This document shows positions 1-5,189 of a stretch of 5,189 nt of DNA, piece after piece; within the stretch, counting starts at the first letter, position 1, and the number at the start of each line of letters is the position of its first letter. This DNA is from Alphaproteobacteria bacterium (GTDB taxonomy: Bacteria > Pseudomonadota > Alphaproteobacteria > Caulobacterales > Caulobacteraceae), in NCBI GenBank assembly GCA_018895795.1, contig JAHINZ010000489.1, positions 1-5,189 of the forward strand, in the 5' to 3' direction. A program made the translations under genes and the position numbers. Below the pieces are notes generated by a model that worked only from the letters and a program-made list of their open reading frames with translations, was not told where the DNA came from and did not search any database.

Positions 1-67
1 GAGCGCCTGGCGGATTTTCCGAGGCCCATTGGGCCATCGCGGCCTGATCGTCGAGTTCGTCCGCCAT
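1..67 (-). CDS. fliM: Flagellar motor switch protein FliM, N-terminal fragment (runs off the window)
   Basis: Only the first 22 codons are present, reading leftward from an ATG at 67 and open to the window edge. The peptide begins MADELDDQAAMAQWASENPP. The fliM assignment rests mainly on context: it lies 30 nt downstream of fliL on the same strand, and fliL-fliM is the usual order in Caulobacter and many other bacteria. The acidic MADEL-type start also fits Caulobacter FliM as I remember it. FliM is a C-ring protein that links FliG to FliN and receives CheY-P to switch rotation. The N-terminal CheY-binding motif of enteric FliM (LSQxEID-like) is not visible in these 22 residues, though it could lie further in. 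No strong Shine-Dalgarno sequence sits at normal spacing; see the hairpin entry just upstream. Confidence 0.72.
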   Translation of the reverse strand, partial: MADELDDQAAMAQWASENPPGA

Positions 68-90
68 GTTGGTTCGCCCAACCAGCTCCC
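68..90 (-). promoter_or_regulatory. fliM ribosome binding region with a small hairpin between SD-like GGGAG and the ATG
   Basis: Read on the minus strand, the fliL stop is followed by GGGAG (90-86), CTG, then GTTGG-GCGAA-CCAAC (82-68), which abuts the fliM ATG. The 5-bp perfect stem with a 5-nt loop lies exactly between the SD-like GGGAG and the start codon. Unfolded, the spacing is 18 nt, too long for efficient initiation. If the stem forms, the effective spacing is only a few nucleotides. The sequence shows the inverted repeat directly; a role in translation is inference. Confidence 0.4.
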
Positions 91-97
91 GAAGGGG

Positions 98-724
98 CTA
101 GTTGATCAGCATCTCCTCGATCAGGACAGCGTTCACCTTCGACGGCGCGGCGACGAGATTGACGCGACGCAGCAGTTCCACGCGGAGCTGGAAGGTGCCC
201 TGGCTGCCGTTCAGATCTTCCGGCCGCAGCTCACGCAGGAAGGTCTGAAACATGTCCTGCAGCCTGGGCAGATTCGGGGTCAACGCATCGGCCGTTTCCT
301 GGTCGGGCAGCTCAAAGGTCAGCTTCAGTTTCAGGAAGGTCGACTTGCCGTCCGCCGTCTGCATGTTCACGACGATATCGGGCAGGGTGTAGAATACCAC
401 GCCGTCAGGGCCTTCCTTGATGACCGGCGTGCCGGCCGCGCCTTCGGCGCCCTTCGCCTCGCCTTCCTTGGCGCCGTGACCGCCCTTCTCTTCCTTTTTT
501 TCTTTCTTCTTTTCCTTGCCGTGTTCAGCGCCACCCTTCTCGCCGTGGGCTTCGGGTTTCGGCTTCATCAGGAAGAAGGCCGCGGCTCCGCCGCCGCCCA
601 GCACCAGAACGCCCGCCGCGATCGCGATGATCAGAATCGGCGGCTTCTTCTTGGCGGGAGCTTCGCCTTCGGCGCCGTCTTCGCCTTCGGGGGCGGGGGC
701 TTCCTTCGGGGGTTTCTTGGCCAC
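98..724 (-). CDS. fliL: Flagellar basal-body-associated protein FliL (208 aa, GTG start)
   Basis: FliL is a single-pass inner-membrane protein that surrounds and supports the stator units of the flagellar motor. The layout is typical: a short charged cytoplasmic N-terminus, one transmembrane helix at about residues 30-53 (ILIIAIAAGVLVL then a Gly/Ala-rich stretch), and a periplasmic domain from about 107. The C-terminus is the FliL signature, with LRELRPEDLNGSQGTFQLRV followed by a VNAVLIEEMLIN end. A low-complexity linker rich in Lys, Glu, Gly and His (about 54-96) joins helix and domain and is longer than in many FliL proteins. I chose the GTG at 724 over the upstream ATG at 769 because AAGGAAG lies 7 nt before the GTG, and the resulting VAKKPPKE start fits the family better than the extra 15 residues. 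It is the first gene of the fliL-fliM unit, divergent from flgF. The linker contains an A7 run discussed in the findings. Confidence 0.92.
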   Translation of the reverse strand: MAKKPPKEAPAPEGEDGAEGEAPAKKKPPILIIAIAAGVLVLGGGGAAAFFLMKPKPEAHGEKGGAEHGKEKKKEKKEEKGGHGAKEGEAKGAEGAAGTPVIKEGPDGVVFYTLPDIVVNMQTADGKSTFLKLKLTFELPDQETADALTPNLPRLQDMFQTFLRELRPEDLNGSQGTFQLRVELLRRVNLVAAPSKVNAVLIEEMLIN

Positions 725-731
725 GCGCGCG

Positions 732-738
732 CTTCCTT
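732..738 (-). promoter_or_regulatory. Shine-Dalgarno sequence of fliL that decides its start
   Basis: On the minus strand AAGGAAG is followed by CGCGCGC and then GTG, giving 7-nt spacing. It supports the GTG start at 724 and argues against the in-frame ATG at 769, which has no comparable purine tract upstream. Confidence 0.7.
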
Positions 739-767
739 GGAATCTACCCGCCCACTCATGCGCGAGC

Positions 768-775
768 ATGGTTAA
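768..775 (-). promoter_or_regulatory. Candidate CtrA half-site (TTAACCAT) upstream of fliL
   Basis: The minus strand reads TTAACCAT, the half-site form often reported for CtrA in alphaproteobacteria. It is preceded, after seven bases, by AAAA in the place where the full TTAA-N7-TTAA motif would have TTAA, so it is a good half-site and a poor full site. In Caulobacter, fliL-fliM belongs to the CtrA-activated early flagellar class, which makes the location sensible. A weakness is that a -35 position here would put the transcription start on or next to the fliL ribosome binding site. Real transcription may therefore begin further upstream, perhaps near the second GTTAAC at 844-849. Confidence 0.4.
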
Positions 776-808
776 CGATGTGTTTTGGAGGCCAATTCGC
801 CGCAGGCT

Positions 809-827
809 GAATCTGCCCGGCAGACTC
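809..827. promoter_or_regulatory. 19-bp palindrome, candidate sigma-54 activator (FlbD/ftr-type) site
   Basis: The sequence GAATCTGCCCGGCAGACTC has 9-bp arms around a single central C (818). The arms are perfect except at one position, which is the middle base of GANTC at each end (GAATC left, GACTC right). The inner TCTGCC-C-GGCAGA is exact. Its centre lies about 93 bp before the predicted flgF transcription start, a normal distance for a bacterial enhancer-binding protein acting on sigma-54. In Caulobacter that activator is FlbD, which binds short ftr elements. The CCCGGCA core resembles ftr sequences as I recall them, but I have not aligned it. The site also lies upstream of fliL and could act on both promoters. 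Confidence 0.5.
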
Positions 828-883
828 CGACCAACGCCCCCGCGTTAACCTTCCTATTCCTTGTATTCACAGCTTTTTTCGAG

Positions 884-900
884 TTGGCCCGAAGGTTGCA
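884..900 (+). promoter_or_regulatory. Sigma-54 (RpoN) -24/-12 promoter of the flgF operon
   Basis: TTGGCCCGAAGGTTGCA matches the sigma-54 consensus (YTGGCACG-N4-TTGCW) at nearly every position. The invariant GG is at 886-887 and GC at 898-899, exactly 10 bp apart. Transcription should start near 911, giving a leader of about 39 nt before the flgF ATG at 950. Caulobacter rod and ring genes are known to be sigma-54 dependent and FlbD activated, and the position and orientation here agree. A markedly AT-rich stretch (about 851-880) between this element and the palindrome at 809-827 could be a bend or IHF-binding region, but no clean IHF consensus is visible. Confidence 0.88.
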
Positions 901-935
901 ATCACCCATTCGGCGCATTTTTCGCGCCAGCCGCC

Positions 936-947
936 CGAGTTAACTCG
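936..947. promoter_or_regulatory. 12-bp perfect palindrome over the flgF ribosome binding region
   Basis: CGAGTTAACTCG is a perfect palindrome ending 2 bp before the flgF ATG. As RNA it can form a 4-bp stem with a UUAA loop. It covers the place where a Shine-Dalgarno sequence should lie, and no AGGAG-like element is visible nearby; GAG (937-939) is the only candidate and is inside the stem. As DNA it contains a GTTAAC CtrA-like half-site in both orientations. Either a DNA-binding role or a translational role is possible; neither is shown. Confidence 0.35.
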
Positions 948-949
948 TC

Positions 950-1687
950 ATGGATAACGCGCTGTATGTGGGCCTGTCGCGACAGATGACCCTTCGTCGC
1001 GAACTCGACATCGTGGCGAACAACATCGCCAACGCCAACACGACCGGCTTCAAGACCGAGGACCTGATGGTCCGAACCGAGGCCGCCAAGCCCGCCAAGA
1101 CCATCGGCGGCTCGAACCCCGTCAAGTTCGTGCTCGACGACGGCGTGACCCGCGACTTCACCCAGGGCGCGATGACCAAGACCGGCGGCGACTTCGACGT
1201 GGCGATCGAGGGCAAGGGCTTCTTCAAGATCCAGACCGCCGGCGGAGAACGCTACACCCGCGACGGTCGCTTCACGACCAACCCCGAGGGCAAGCTGGTC
1301 ACCCAACTGGGCGCGCCCGTGCTCGACGAGGGCGGTAGCGAGATCCTGATCGATCCCAAGCAAGGTCCGGTGACCATCGGCACGGACGGCATCGTCAGCC
1401 AAGGCGCGCTGAGCGTCGGCAAGATTGGCGTCGTTCGCCCCGACGACCTCTCCTCGCTCAGCAAGGACGGCGACAACCTCTATCGCAACACCTCCAACAC
1501 CACGCTCCAGCCCGCGCCGGACGCCGTCGTGCACCAAGGCATGCTGGAAGCCTCCAACGTCCAATCCGTCGTCCAGATCACCAAGCTGATCGAGGTGCAG
1601 CGCGCCTACGAGAGCATGGCCAAAATGATGGACAACACCGCCGAACTGACGCGCTCCGCCGTCGAGCGCCTCGGCAAAGTCAACTAG
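950..1687 (+). CDS. flgF: Flagellar proximal rod protein FlgF (245 aa)
   Basis: FlgF is one of the rod proteins exported by the flagellar type III apparatus and assembled in the periplasm between the MS-ring and the distal rod. The N-terminal rod signature (NNIANANTTGFK, residues 24-35) follows the opening MDNALYVGLSRQMTLRRELD. The middle (DVAIEGKGFFKIQT, then RYTRDGRFTTN) is the conserved flagellar basal-body core. The C-terminal helix (residues 196-245, QGMLEASNVQSVVQITKLIE then VQRAYES) pairs with the N-terminal helix in the assembled rod. Length is typical. The MDN start and the DVAIEGKGFF segment distinguish it from FlgG. There is no cleavable signal peptide, as expected for type III export. 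It is the first gene of a four-gene operon under the sigma-54 promoter at 884-900, and the ATG at 950 is the only reasonable start. Confidence 0.95.
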   Translation: MDNALYVGLSRQMTLRRELDIVANNIANANTTGFKTEDLMVRTEAAKPAKTIGGSNPVKFVLDDGVTRDFTQGAMTKTGGDFDVAIEGKGFFKIQTAGGERYTRDGRFTTNPEGKLVTQLGAPVLDEGGSEILIDPKQGPVTIGTDGIVSQGALSVGKIGVVRPDDLSSLSKDGDNLYRNTSNTTLQPAPDAVVHQGMLEASNVQSVVQITKLIEVQRAYESMAKMMDNTAELTRSAVERLGKVN

Positions 1688-1699
1688 GGAACATAGGTC

Positions 1700-2488
<789 letters not shown>

Positions 2489-2492
2489 GCGC

Positions 2493-3245
2493 ATGAAGCG
2501 GTTGCTGATCACCGTCTGCGCCCTGGCCCTGGCGGGCCCCGCCCTCGCCGGCCAGGCCGTCACGCTGAAATACGACACCACCGATTCCGACGGCCGCATC
2601 ACCTTGGGCGAGTTGTTCGACGGCGCCGGTTCAGCCTCGTCCCTTCAGGTCGCCGTCCGCGTTGGTCCGTCGGCCGTCCTCGAGGCCGCCCAGGTGCAGT
2701 CCTTCGCCCGCCGCGCGGGTCTGGACTGGAGCAATCCGCAAGGTATCCGCCGCATCATCGTCCGCCAGGGCGTCGAAGGCGGCGGCGAAATCGCCGGCGC
2801 CGCTCGGGCGCGGGGCAATGTGGAAGTTCTTGCCTATGCCCGCAGCCTCGCGGCCGGCGAAATCGTCCAACCGCAGGACTTGATCTGGACCAAGGCCGCC
2901 GCCGCCCCGGTCGACGCGGCGCAAGACGCCGACGCCCTGATCGGAATGGCCGCCCGGCGGCCGCTGCGCGAAGGCGCGGCCGCCTCGCTGCGTGACGTCT
3001 CCGCCGCGCAGGTCATCAAGAACGGCGACCTGGTCTCGGTCACCTATGAGGACGGCGGCATTTCCCTGACCCTGCAGGGCAAGGCCATGGCCGTCGCCGC
3101 GGTCGGCGACAGCTTCGCCGTCCAGAACGGCCTGTCCAAGAAGATCATCGAGGCCGTCGCCACCGGCCCCGGCTCCGCCATCGTCGGGCCCGAGGCCCAG
3201 CGCCTCAAGGCCAGCCGCTCCCCTTCCCGCTACGCCGCTCGCTAG
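2493..3245 (+). CDS. flgA: Flagellar P-ring assembly chaperone FlgA (250 aa)
   Basis: FlgA is a periplasmic chaperone needed for polymerisation of FlgI into the P-ring. A Sec signal peptide is clear: MKR, a hydrophobic core, then ALA at 17-19 with likely cleavage before Gly20. After a divergent N-terminal domain, the SAF domain begins near residue 110 (VEVLAYARSLAAGEIVQPQD) and includes the LIGMAARRPLREG segment (149-161). The conserved FlgA end follows: IKNGDLVSVTYEDGGISL, then GDSFAVQNGLSKKIIEA and GPGSA (to about 230). A basic, Ser/Arg-rich tail of about 15 residues extends past the domain. Caulobacter FlaD is the same protein under an older name. The gap after flgG is 4 nt; TGAGG inside the end of flgG (2478-2482) is the probable ribosome binding site, suggesting coupled translation. 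The partner gene flgI is not in this window. Confidence 0.92.
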   Translation: MKRLLITVCALALAGPALAGQAVTLKYDTTDSDGRITLGELFDGAGSASSLQVAVRVGPSAVLEAAQVQSFARRAGLDWSNPQGIRRIIVRQGVEGGGEIAGAARARGNVEVLAYARSLAAGEIVQPQDLIWTKAAAAPVDAAQDADALIGMAARRPLREGAAASLRDVSAAQVIKNGDLVSVTYEDGGISLTLQGKAMAVAAVGDSFAVQNGLSKKIIEAVATGPGSAIVGPEAQRLKASRSPSRYAAR

Positions 3246-3256
3246 AGGTCATTGTC

Positions 3257-3991
3257 ATGCGTTCCGCCCTGATCGCCATCGCTCTGCTCGCCATCGCCCC
3301 GCTCGCCGCCTGCTCGACGGTCGTCGAAGCGGTCAAGGGGCCCGAGCTGGCGCCTGTCGGCTATCCGGCCCAACTGGCCCCAATGACCTCGCAGTTCGTG
3401 TCCGCCCGCGAACCCGGCCCCCAGGCCGCTTCCGCCAACTCCCTATGGCGGGTCGGGGCCCGCGCCTTCTTCAACGACCAGCGCGCCAGCCGGGTGGGCG
3501 ACATCCTGACCGTCCAGATCGAGATCGACGACAGCGCCAGCACCAAGAATACCTCGGCCAGTTCGCGCACATCGAACAGCAAAGGGGGCGTCAGCCATCT
3601 GCTGGGCCTGGAATCGAGCCTGGGCAAGTTCCTGCCGGGCGGCTTCGATCCCGCCAATGCCATCGGCACGGATTCGACGTTCAGCAATAATGGCGGCGGC
3701 AGCATCAGCCGGTCGGAGAAGATCAGCCTGACGATCGCCGCCGTGGTCAGCCAGGTCCTGCCCAACGGCAACATGGTCATCCAGGGCACGCAGGAGGTGC
3801 GCACCAACGCGGAACTACGTCAGCTGACCGTCGCGGGCATCGTGCGTCCGGAAGACATCTCCTCAACCAACACCATCAAGCACACCCAGATCGCCGAAGC
3901 CCGGATCAGCTACGGCGGCCGGGGCGACATCAGCCGAGTCCAGAAAACCCCGGCCGGCCAGGCCCTGGTCGAGCGCTTCACGCCTTTCTAG
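3257..3991 (+). CDS. flgH: Flagellar L-ring lipoprotein FlgH (244 aa)
   Basis: FlgH forms the L-ring, the bushing in the outer membrane around the distal rod. It has a lipoprotein signal peptide with lipobox LAAC (residues 16-19), so the mature protein starts at acylated Cys19; Ser at +2 is compatible with Lol sorting to the outer membrane. Family landmarks are SLWRVGARAFFNDQRASRVG (62-81), GDILTVQIEIDDSAS (81-95), the Ser/Asn-rich region 96-150, and the barrel-forming segment SEKISLTIAAVVSQVLPNGN (153-172). The conserved end is GIVRPEDISSTNTIKHTQIA then EARISYGGRGD (194-224). Length agrees with the family (about 230-250). It is the last gene of the operon. AGAGG at 3244-3248, overlapping the flgA stop codon, is its ribosome binding site with 8-nt spacing. 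Confidence 0.95.
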   Translation: MRSALIAIALLAIAPLAACSTVVEAVKGPELAPVGYPAQLAPMTSQFVSAREPGPQAASANSLWRVGARAFFNDQRASRVGDILTVQIEIDDSASTKNTSASSRTSNSKGGVSHLLGLESSLGKFLPGGFDPANAIGTDSTFSNNGGGSISRSEKISLTIAAVVSQVLPNGNMVIQGTQEVRTNAELRQLTVAGIVRPEDISSTNTIKHTQIAEARISYGGRGDISRVQKTPAGQALVERFTPF

Positions 3992-4035
3992 CGGCCTTCG
4001 ACGCGGTTCCGACAACAGCCGCATCAACCTCGATG

Positions 4036-4080
4036 ACGCTCAGGCGCGGCCCCGAAAGGGTGTCCGCGCCTGCTGCGTTT
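4036..4080 (+). terminator. Large GC-rich hairpin after flgH, probable operon terminator
   Basis: CAGGCGCGG (4041-4049) pairs perfectly with CCGCGCCTG (4064-4072). Inside it, CCC (4051-4053) and GGG (4058-4060) close a GAAA tetraloop. Outside it, ACGC (4036-4039) can pair with GCGT (4075-4078) across a small internal loop. The run after the stem is only TTT, so this is a strong hairpin with a weak U-tract. It may terminate transcription, or it may act as a 3'-end stabiliser of the flgF-flgH mRNA. It lies 44 nt after the flgH stop and before the next gene's own ribosome binding site. The rest of 3992-4124 shows no gene or clear promoter. Confidence 0.6.
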
Positions 4081-4112
4081 GAACCACCGCGCTCCGATCG
4101 CGTTCCTCAAGC

Positions 4113-4118
4113 AGGAGA
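4113..4118 (+). promoter_or_regulatory. Strong Shine-Dalgarno (AGGAGA) of the lipoprotein gene
   Basis: AGGAGA is placed 6 nt before the ATG at 4125, the best ribosome binding site in the window. It fixes the start of the lipoprotein gene and rules out the overlapping frame opening at 4033. A TTGAAC at 4079-4084 resembles a -35 element, but no convincing -10 follows at the right distance, so the promoter is not located. Confidence 0.7.
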
Positions 4119-4124
4119 ACCGCC

Positions 4125-4604
4125 ATGGGACGCTCGACCACCGCTCTTATCGCCTTGGGACTGCTCACTGCGGGACTCGCGGGACTGGCTGGCTGCGCCT
4201 CGCACAACGCGCCGACCGGCGACTATCGCTGGGCCCACCTCGTCGCCCCCGATGAAGCGCCTCGCCTGGCCTATGGCCGGCCGGCTAGCGACGACGTGGT
4301 GTTGATGCTCAGCTGCTCGCCTGGAGCCGATAACGTCCGGATCTCCGCCGTCGGCCTGACCGGCGGCGAGATCGTCCTGGTCTCGGATGGCGCGGAAAGT
4401 CGTTTCCCCGCCCAGAGGGCTGACGGCCCGATGGCCCAGGCCGGCCTGCTGGAAGCCAACGGCCGGATGAGCGCGCCCGCCCTCGCCGGCTTCCAATTGA
4501 CCGGCGATTTGGCGGTGATCACCCATGGCGAGCGCCACAAGCTGAACGCGACGCGGGGAGACCGCGGCCAGGTGAAAGCCTTCTTCCGATCTTGCGCCGC
4601 CTAG
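4125..4604 (+). CDS. Uncharacterised small lipoprotein (159 aa)
   Basis: I do not recognise a named family. The protein has a lipoprotein signal peptide: Arg3, a hydrophobic core, and lipobox LAGC at 21-24. The mature form is about 136 residues with Ala at +2, which predicts outer-membrane anchoring facing the periplasm. The mature part has no transmembrane helix. Two cysteines remain, Cys64 (in VVLMLSCSPGADNVRISAVG) and Cys157 three residues from the end (FFRSCAA); being periplasmic, they may form a disulfide. The alternation of hydrophobic residues (VRISAVG, EIVLVSDG, DLAVITHG) suggests a small beta-rich domain. It starts 133 nt after flgH, behind a hairpin and with its own ribosome binding site, so it is probably a separate unit and not the fifth gene of the flagellar operon. 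Codon use looks native. A flagellar role is possible from position only. Confidence 0.8.
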   Translation: MGRSTTALIALGLLTAGLAGLAGCASHNAPTGDYRWAHLVAPDEAPRLAYGRPASDDVVLMLSCSPGADNVRISAVGLTGGEIVLVSDGAESRFPAQRADGPMAQAGLLEANGRMSAPALAGFQLTGDLAVITHGERHKLNATRGDRGQVKAFFRSCAA

Positions 4605-4613
4605 CGGACGCCT

Positions 4614-5189
4614 CTAGGCGCGACGCCCCGCCGCGCTGATATTGTCGATGCCCAGGGCCGATAGCGCGCCGTGCAGGATACCCTCGGCGTCGAGGCCGGC
4701 CTGGGCGTACATCAGCTCGGGCTTGTCCTGATCCTGGAAGATGTCGGGCAGGGCCAGGGTGCGGATCTTCAAGCCGCGATCCAGCGCGCCGTGCTGGGCC
4801 AGGGCCTGCAGCACGAAGGCGCCGAAGCCGCCTATCGCGCCTTCCTCGACCGTGACGATAGCCTCGTGCTCGCGCGCCAGGCGCAACAGCAGGTCCAGAT
4901 CGAGCGGCTTGGCGAAGCGGGCGTCGCAGACGGTGGCCGAGAGGCCACGCGCCGCCAGGAGATCGGCGGCCTTCAGGCTTTCCGACAGGCGCGTGCCGAA
5001 CGAGACGATGGCGACGCTGGTCCCCTCGCGGACGATGCGACCCTTGCCGATCTCCAACGGATCGGCGCAGCCCACGGGCATTTCAAGACCAAGGCCTTCG
5101 CCGCGCGGATAGCGGAACGCGCTGGGACGGTCGTCGATCTCGACCGCCGTGGCGACCATGCGGGCCAGTTCCAGCTCGTCGGCGGCGGC
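4614..5189 (-). CDS. dxs: 1-deoxy-D-xylulose-5-phosphate synthase, C-terminal part (runs off the window)
   Basis: DXS is a cytoplasmic, thiamine-diphosphate-dependent enzyme that condenses pyruvate with glyceraldehyde 3-phosphate to DXP, the first step of the MEP isoprenoid pathway and also a precursor for thiamine and pyridoxal. The last 191 residues are visible, roughly 30% of the usual 620-640. They begin in the pyrimidine-binding domain (DELELARMVATAVEIDDRPS, then AFRYPRGEGLG, matching the family's xRYPRG segment). They continue through the transketolase C-terminal domain: TSVAIVSFGTRL, VCDARFAKPLDLDLLLRLA and IVTVEEGAIGGFGAFV. The frame stays open to 5189, so the ATG at 5159 is an internal methionine and not the start. 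The TAG stop is 9 bp from the convergent lipoprotein gene. Confidence 0.95.
   Translation of the reverse strand, partial: AAADELELARMVATAVEIDDRPSAFRYPRGEGLGLEMPVGCADPLEIGKGRIVREGTSVAIVSFGTRLSESLKAADLLAARGLSATVCDARFAKPLDLDLLLRLAREHEAIVTVEEGAIGGFGAFVLQALAQHGALDRGLKIRTLALPDIFQDQDKPELMYAQAGLDAEGILHGALSALGIDNISAAGRRA

Noticed and set aside
741..748. GGTAGATT on the minus strand as a fliL -10 element (compare GCTANAWC)
   Set aside because: It would start transcription at about 735, inside the ribosome binding site, and is 22 bp from the TTAAC at 771-775, longer than normal for a CtrA-type promoter.
725..769. Longer FliL starting at ATG 769
   Set aside because: The extra 15 residues (MLAHEWAGRFQGSAR) look unlike a FliL N-terminus, and AAGGAAG is correctly spaced for the GTG at 724.
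29..848. Plus-strand open frames antisense to fliL (29-775 and 516-848)
   Set aside because: fliL on the minus strand is clearly real, with membrane helix and conserved C-terminus. The plus frames have runs of Phe/Leu/Arg caused by reading the Lys/Glu linker backwards.
3445..3690. Plus-strand frame inside flgH, and minus-strand frame 3361-3807
   Set aside because: Both lie wholly within flgH, whose lipobox and conserved family segments show the true frame.
4033..4305. Plus-strand open frame of 90 codons between flgH and the lipoprotein gene
   Set aside because: It overlaps the hairpin and the start of the lipoprotein gene, lacks a ribosome binding site and has Pro/Arg-rich noise composition; the AGGAGA at 4113 serves the ATG at 4125.
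4741..5112. Plus-strand open frame antisense to dxs
   Set aside because: Ser/Arg/Pro-rich antisense shadow of a well-conserved DXS C-terminal domain.

Overview
The window is a flagellar gene cluster from a high-GC alphaproteobacterium. The closest resemblance is to Caulobacter and relatives (Caulobacterales). The evidence is FlgF, FlgG, FlgA and FlgH of Caulobacter type in one operon, a divergent fliL-fliM pair, a sigma-54 promoter ahead of flgF, CtrA-like TTAAC half-sites and GANTC (CcrM-type) sites in the shared control region, and dxs beside the cluster. From memory, this order matches the Caulobacter flgF-flgG-flgA-flgH / dxs neighbourhood; I could not run a search to confirm it.

Layout, left to right. 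On the minus strand, positions 1-67 hold the first 22 codons of fliM (C-ring switch protein), preceded by complete fliL (98-724; best start is a GTG at 724, not the ATG at 769). Positions 725-949 are a 225-bp divergent control region. It holds a near-perfect 19-bp palindrome (809-827), a strong sigma-54 -24/-12 element (884-900) reading toward flgF, three GTTAAC hexamers and three GANTC sites. On the plus strand, flgF (950-1687), flgG (1700-2488), flgA (2493-3245) and flgH (3257-3991) are packed with gaps of 12, 4 and 11 nt and form one operon. Positions 3992-4124 hold a large hairpin (4036-4078), probably the operon's terminator. A separate small lipoprotein gene of unknown function follows (4125-4604), with its own strong ribosome binding site. 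It converges, 9 bp apart, on the 3' end of dxs (4614-5189, minus strand, cut by the window edge).

How the genes work together: the plus-strand operon builds the part of the flagellum crossing the periplasm and outer membrane. FlgF and FlgG form the proximal and distal rod, FlgA chaperones P-ring assembly (the P-ring gene flgI is not in this window), and FlgH is the L-ring lipoprotein. FliL and FliM belong to the earlier inner-membrane and cytoplasmic stage (stator-associated protein and switch). The divergent region therefore separates an early unit from a later, sigma-54-dependent one, as expected from the Caulobacter flagellar hierarchy (CtrA, then sigma-54 with FlbD). dxs makes DXP for isoprenoids and looks functionally unrelated.

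I see no evidence of a new defence, mobile or biosynthetic system. The points worth a second look are regulatory: the palindrome with GANTC ends, the GTTAAC cluster, structures at the fliM and flgF starts, a phased A AAA AAG slippery heptamer in fliL, and the uncharacterised lipoprotein.
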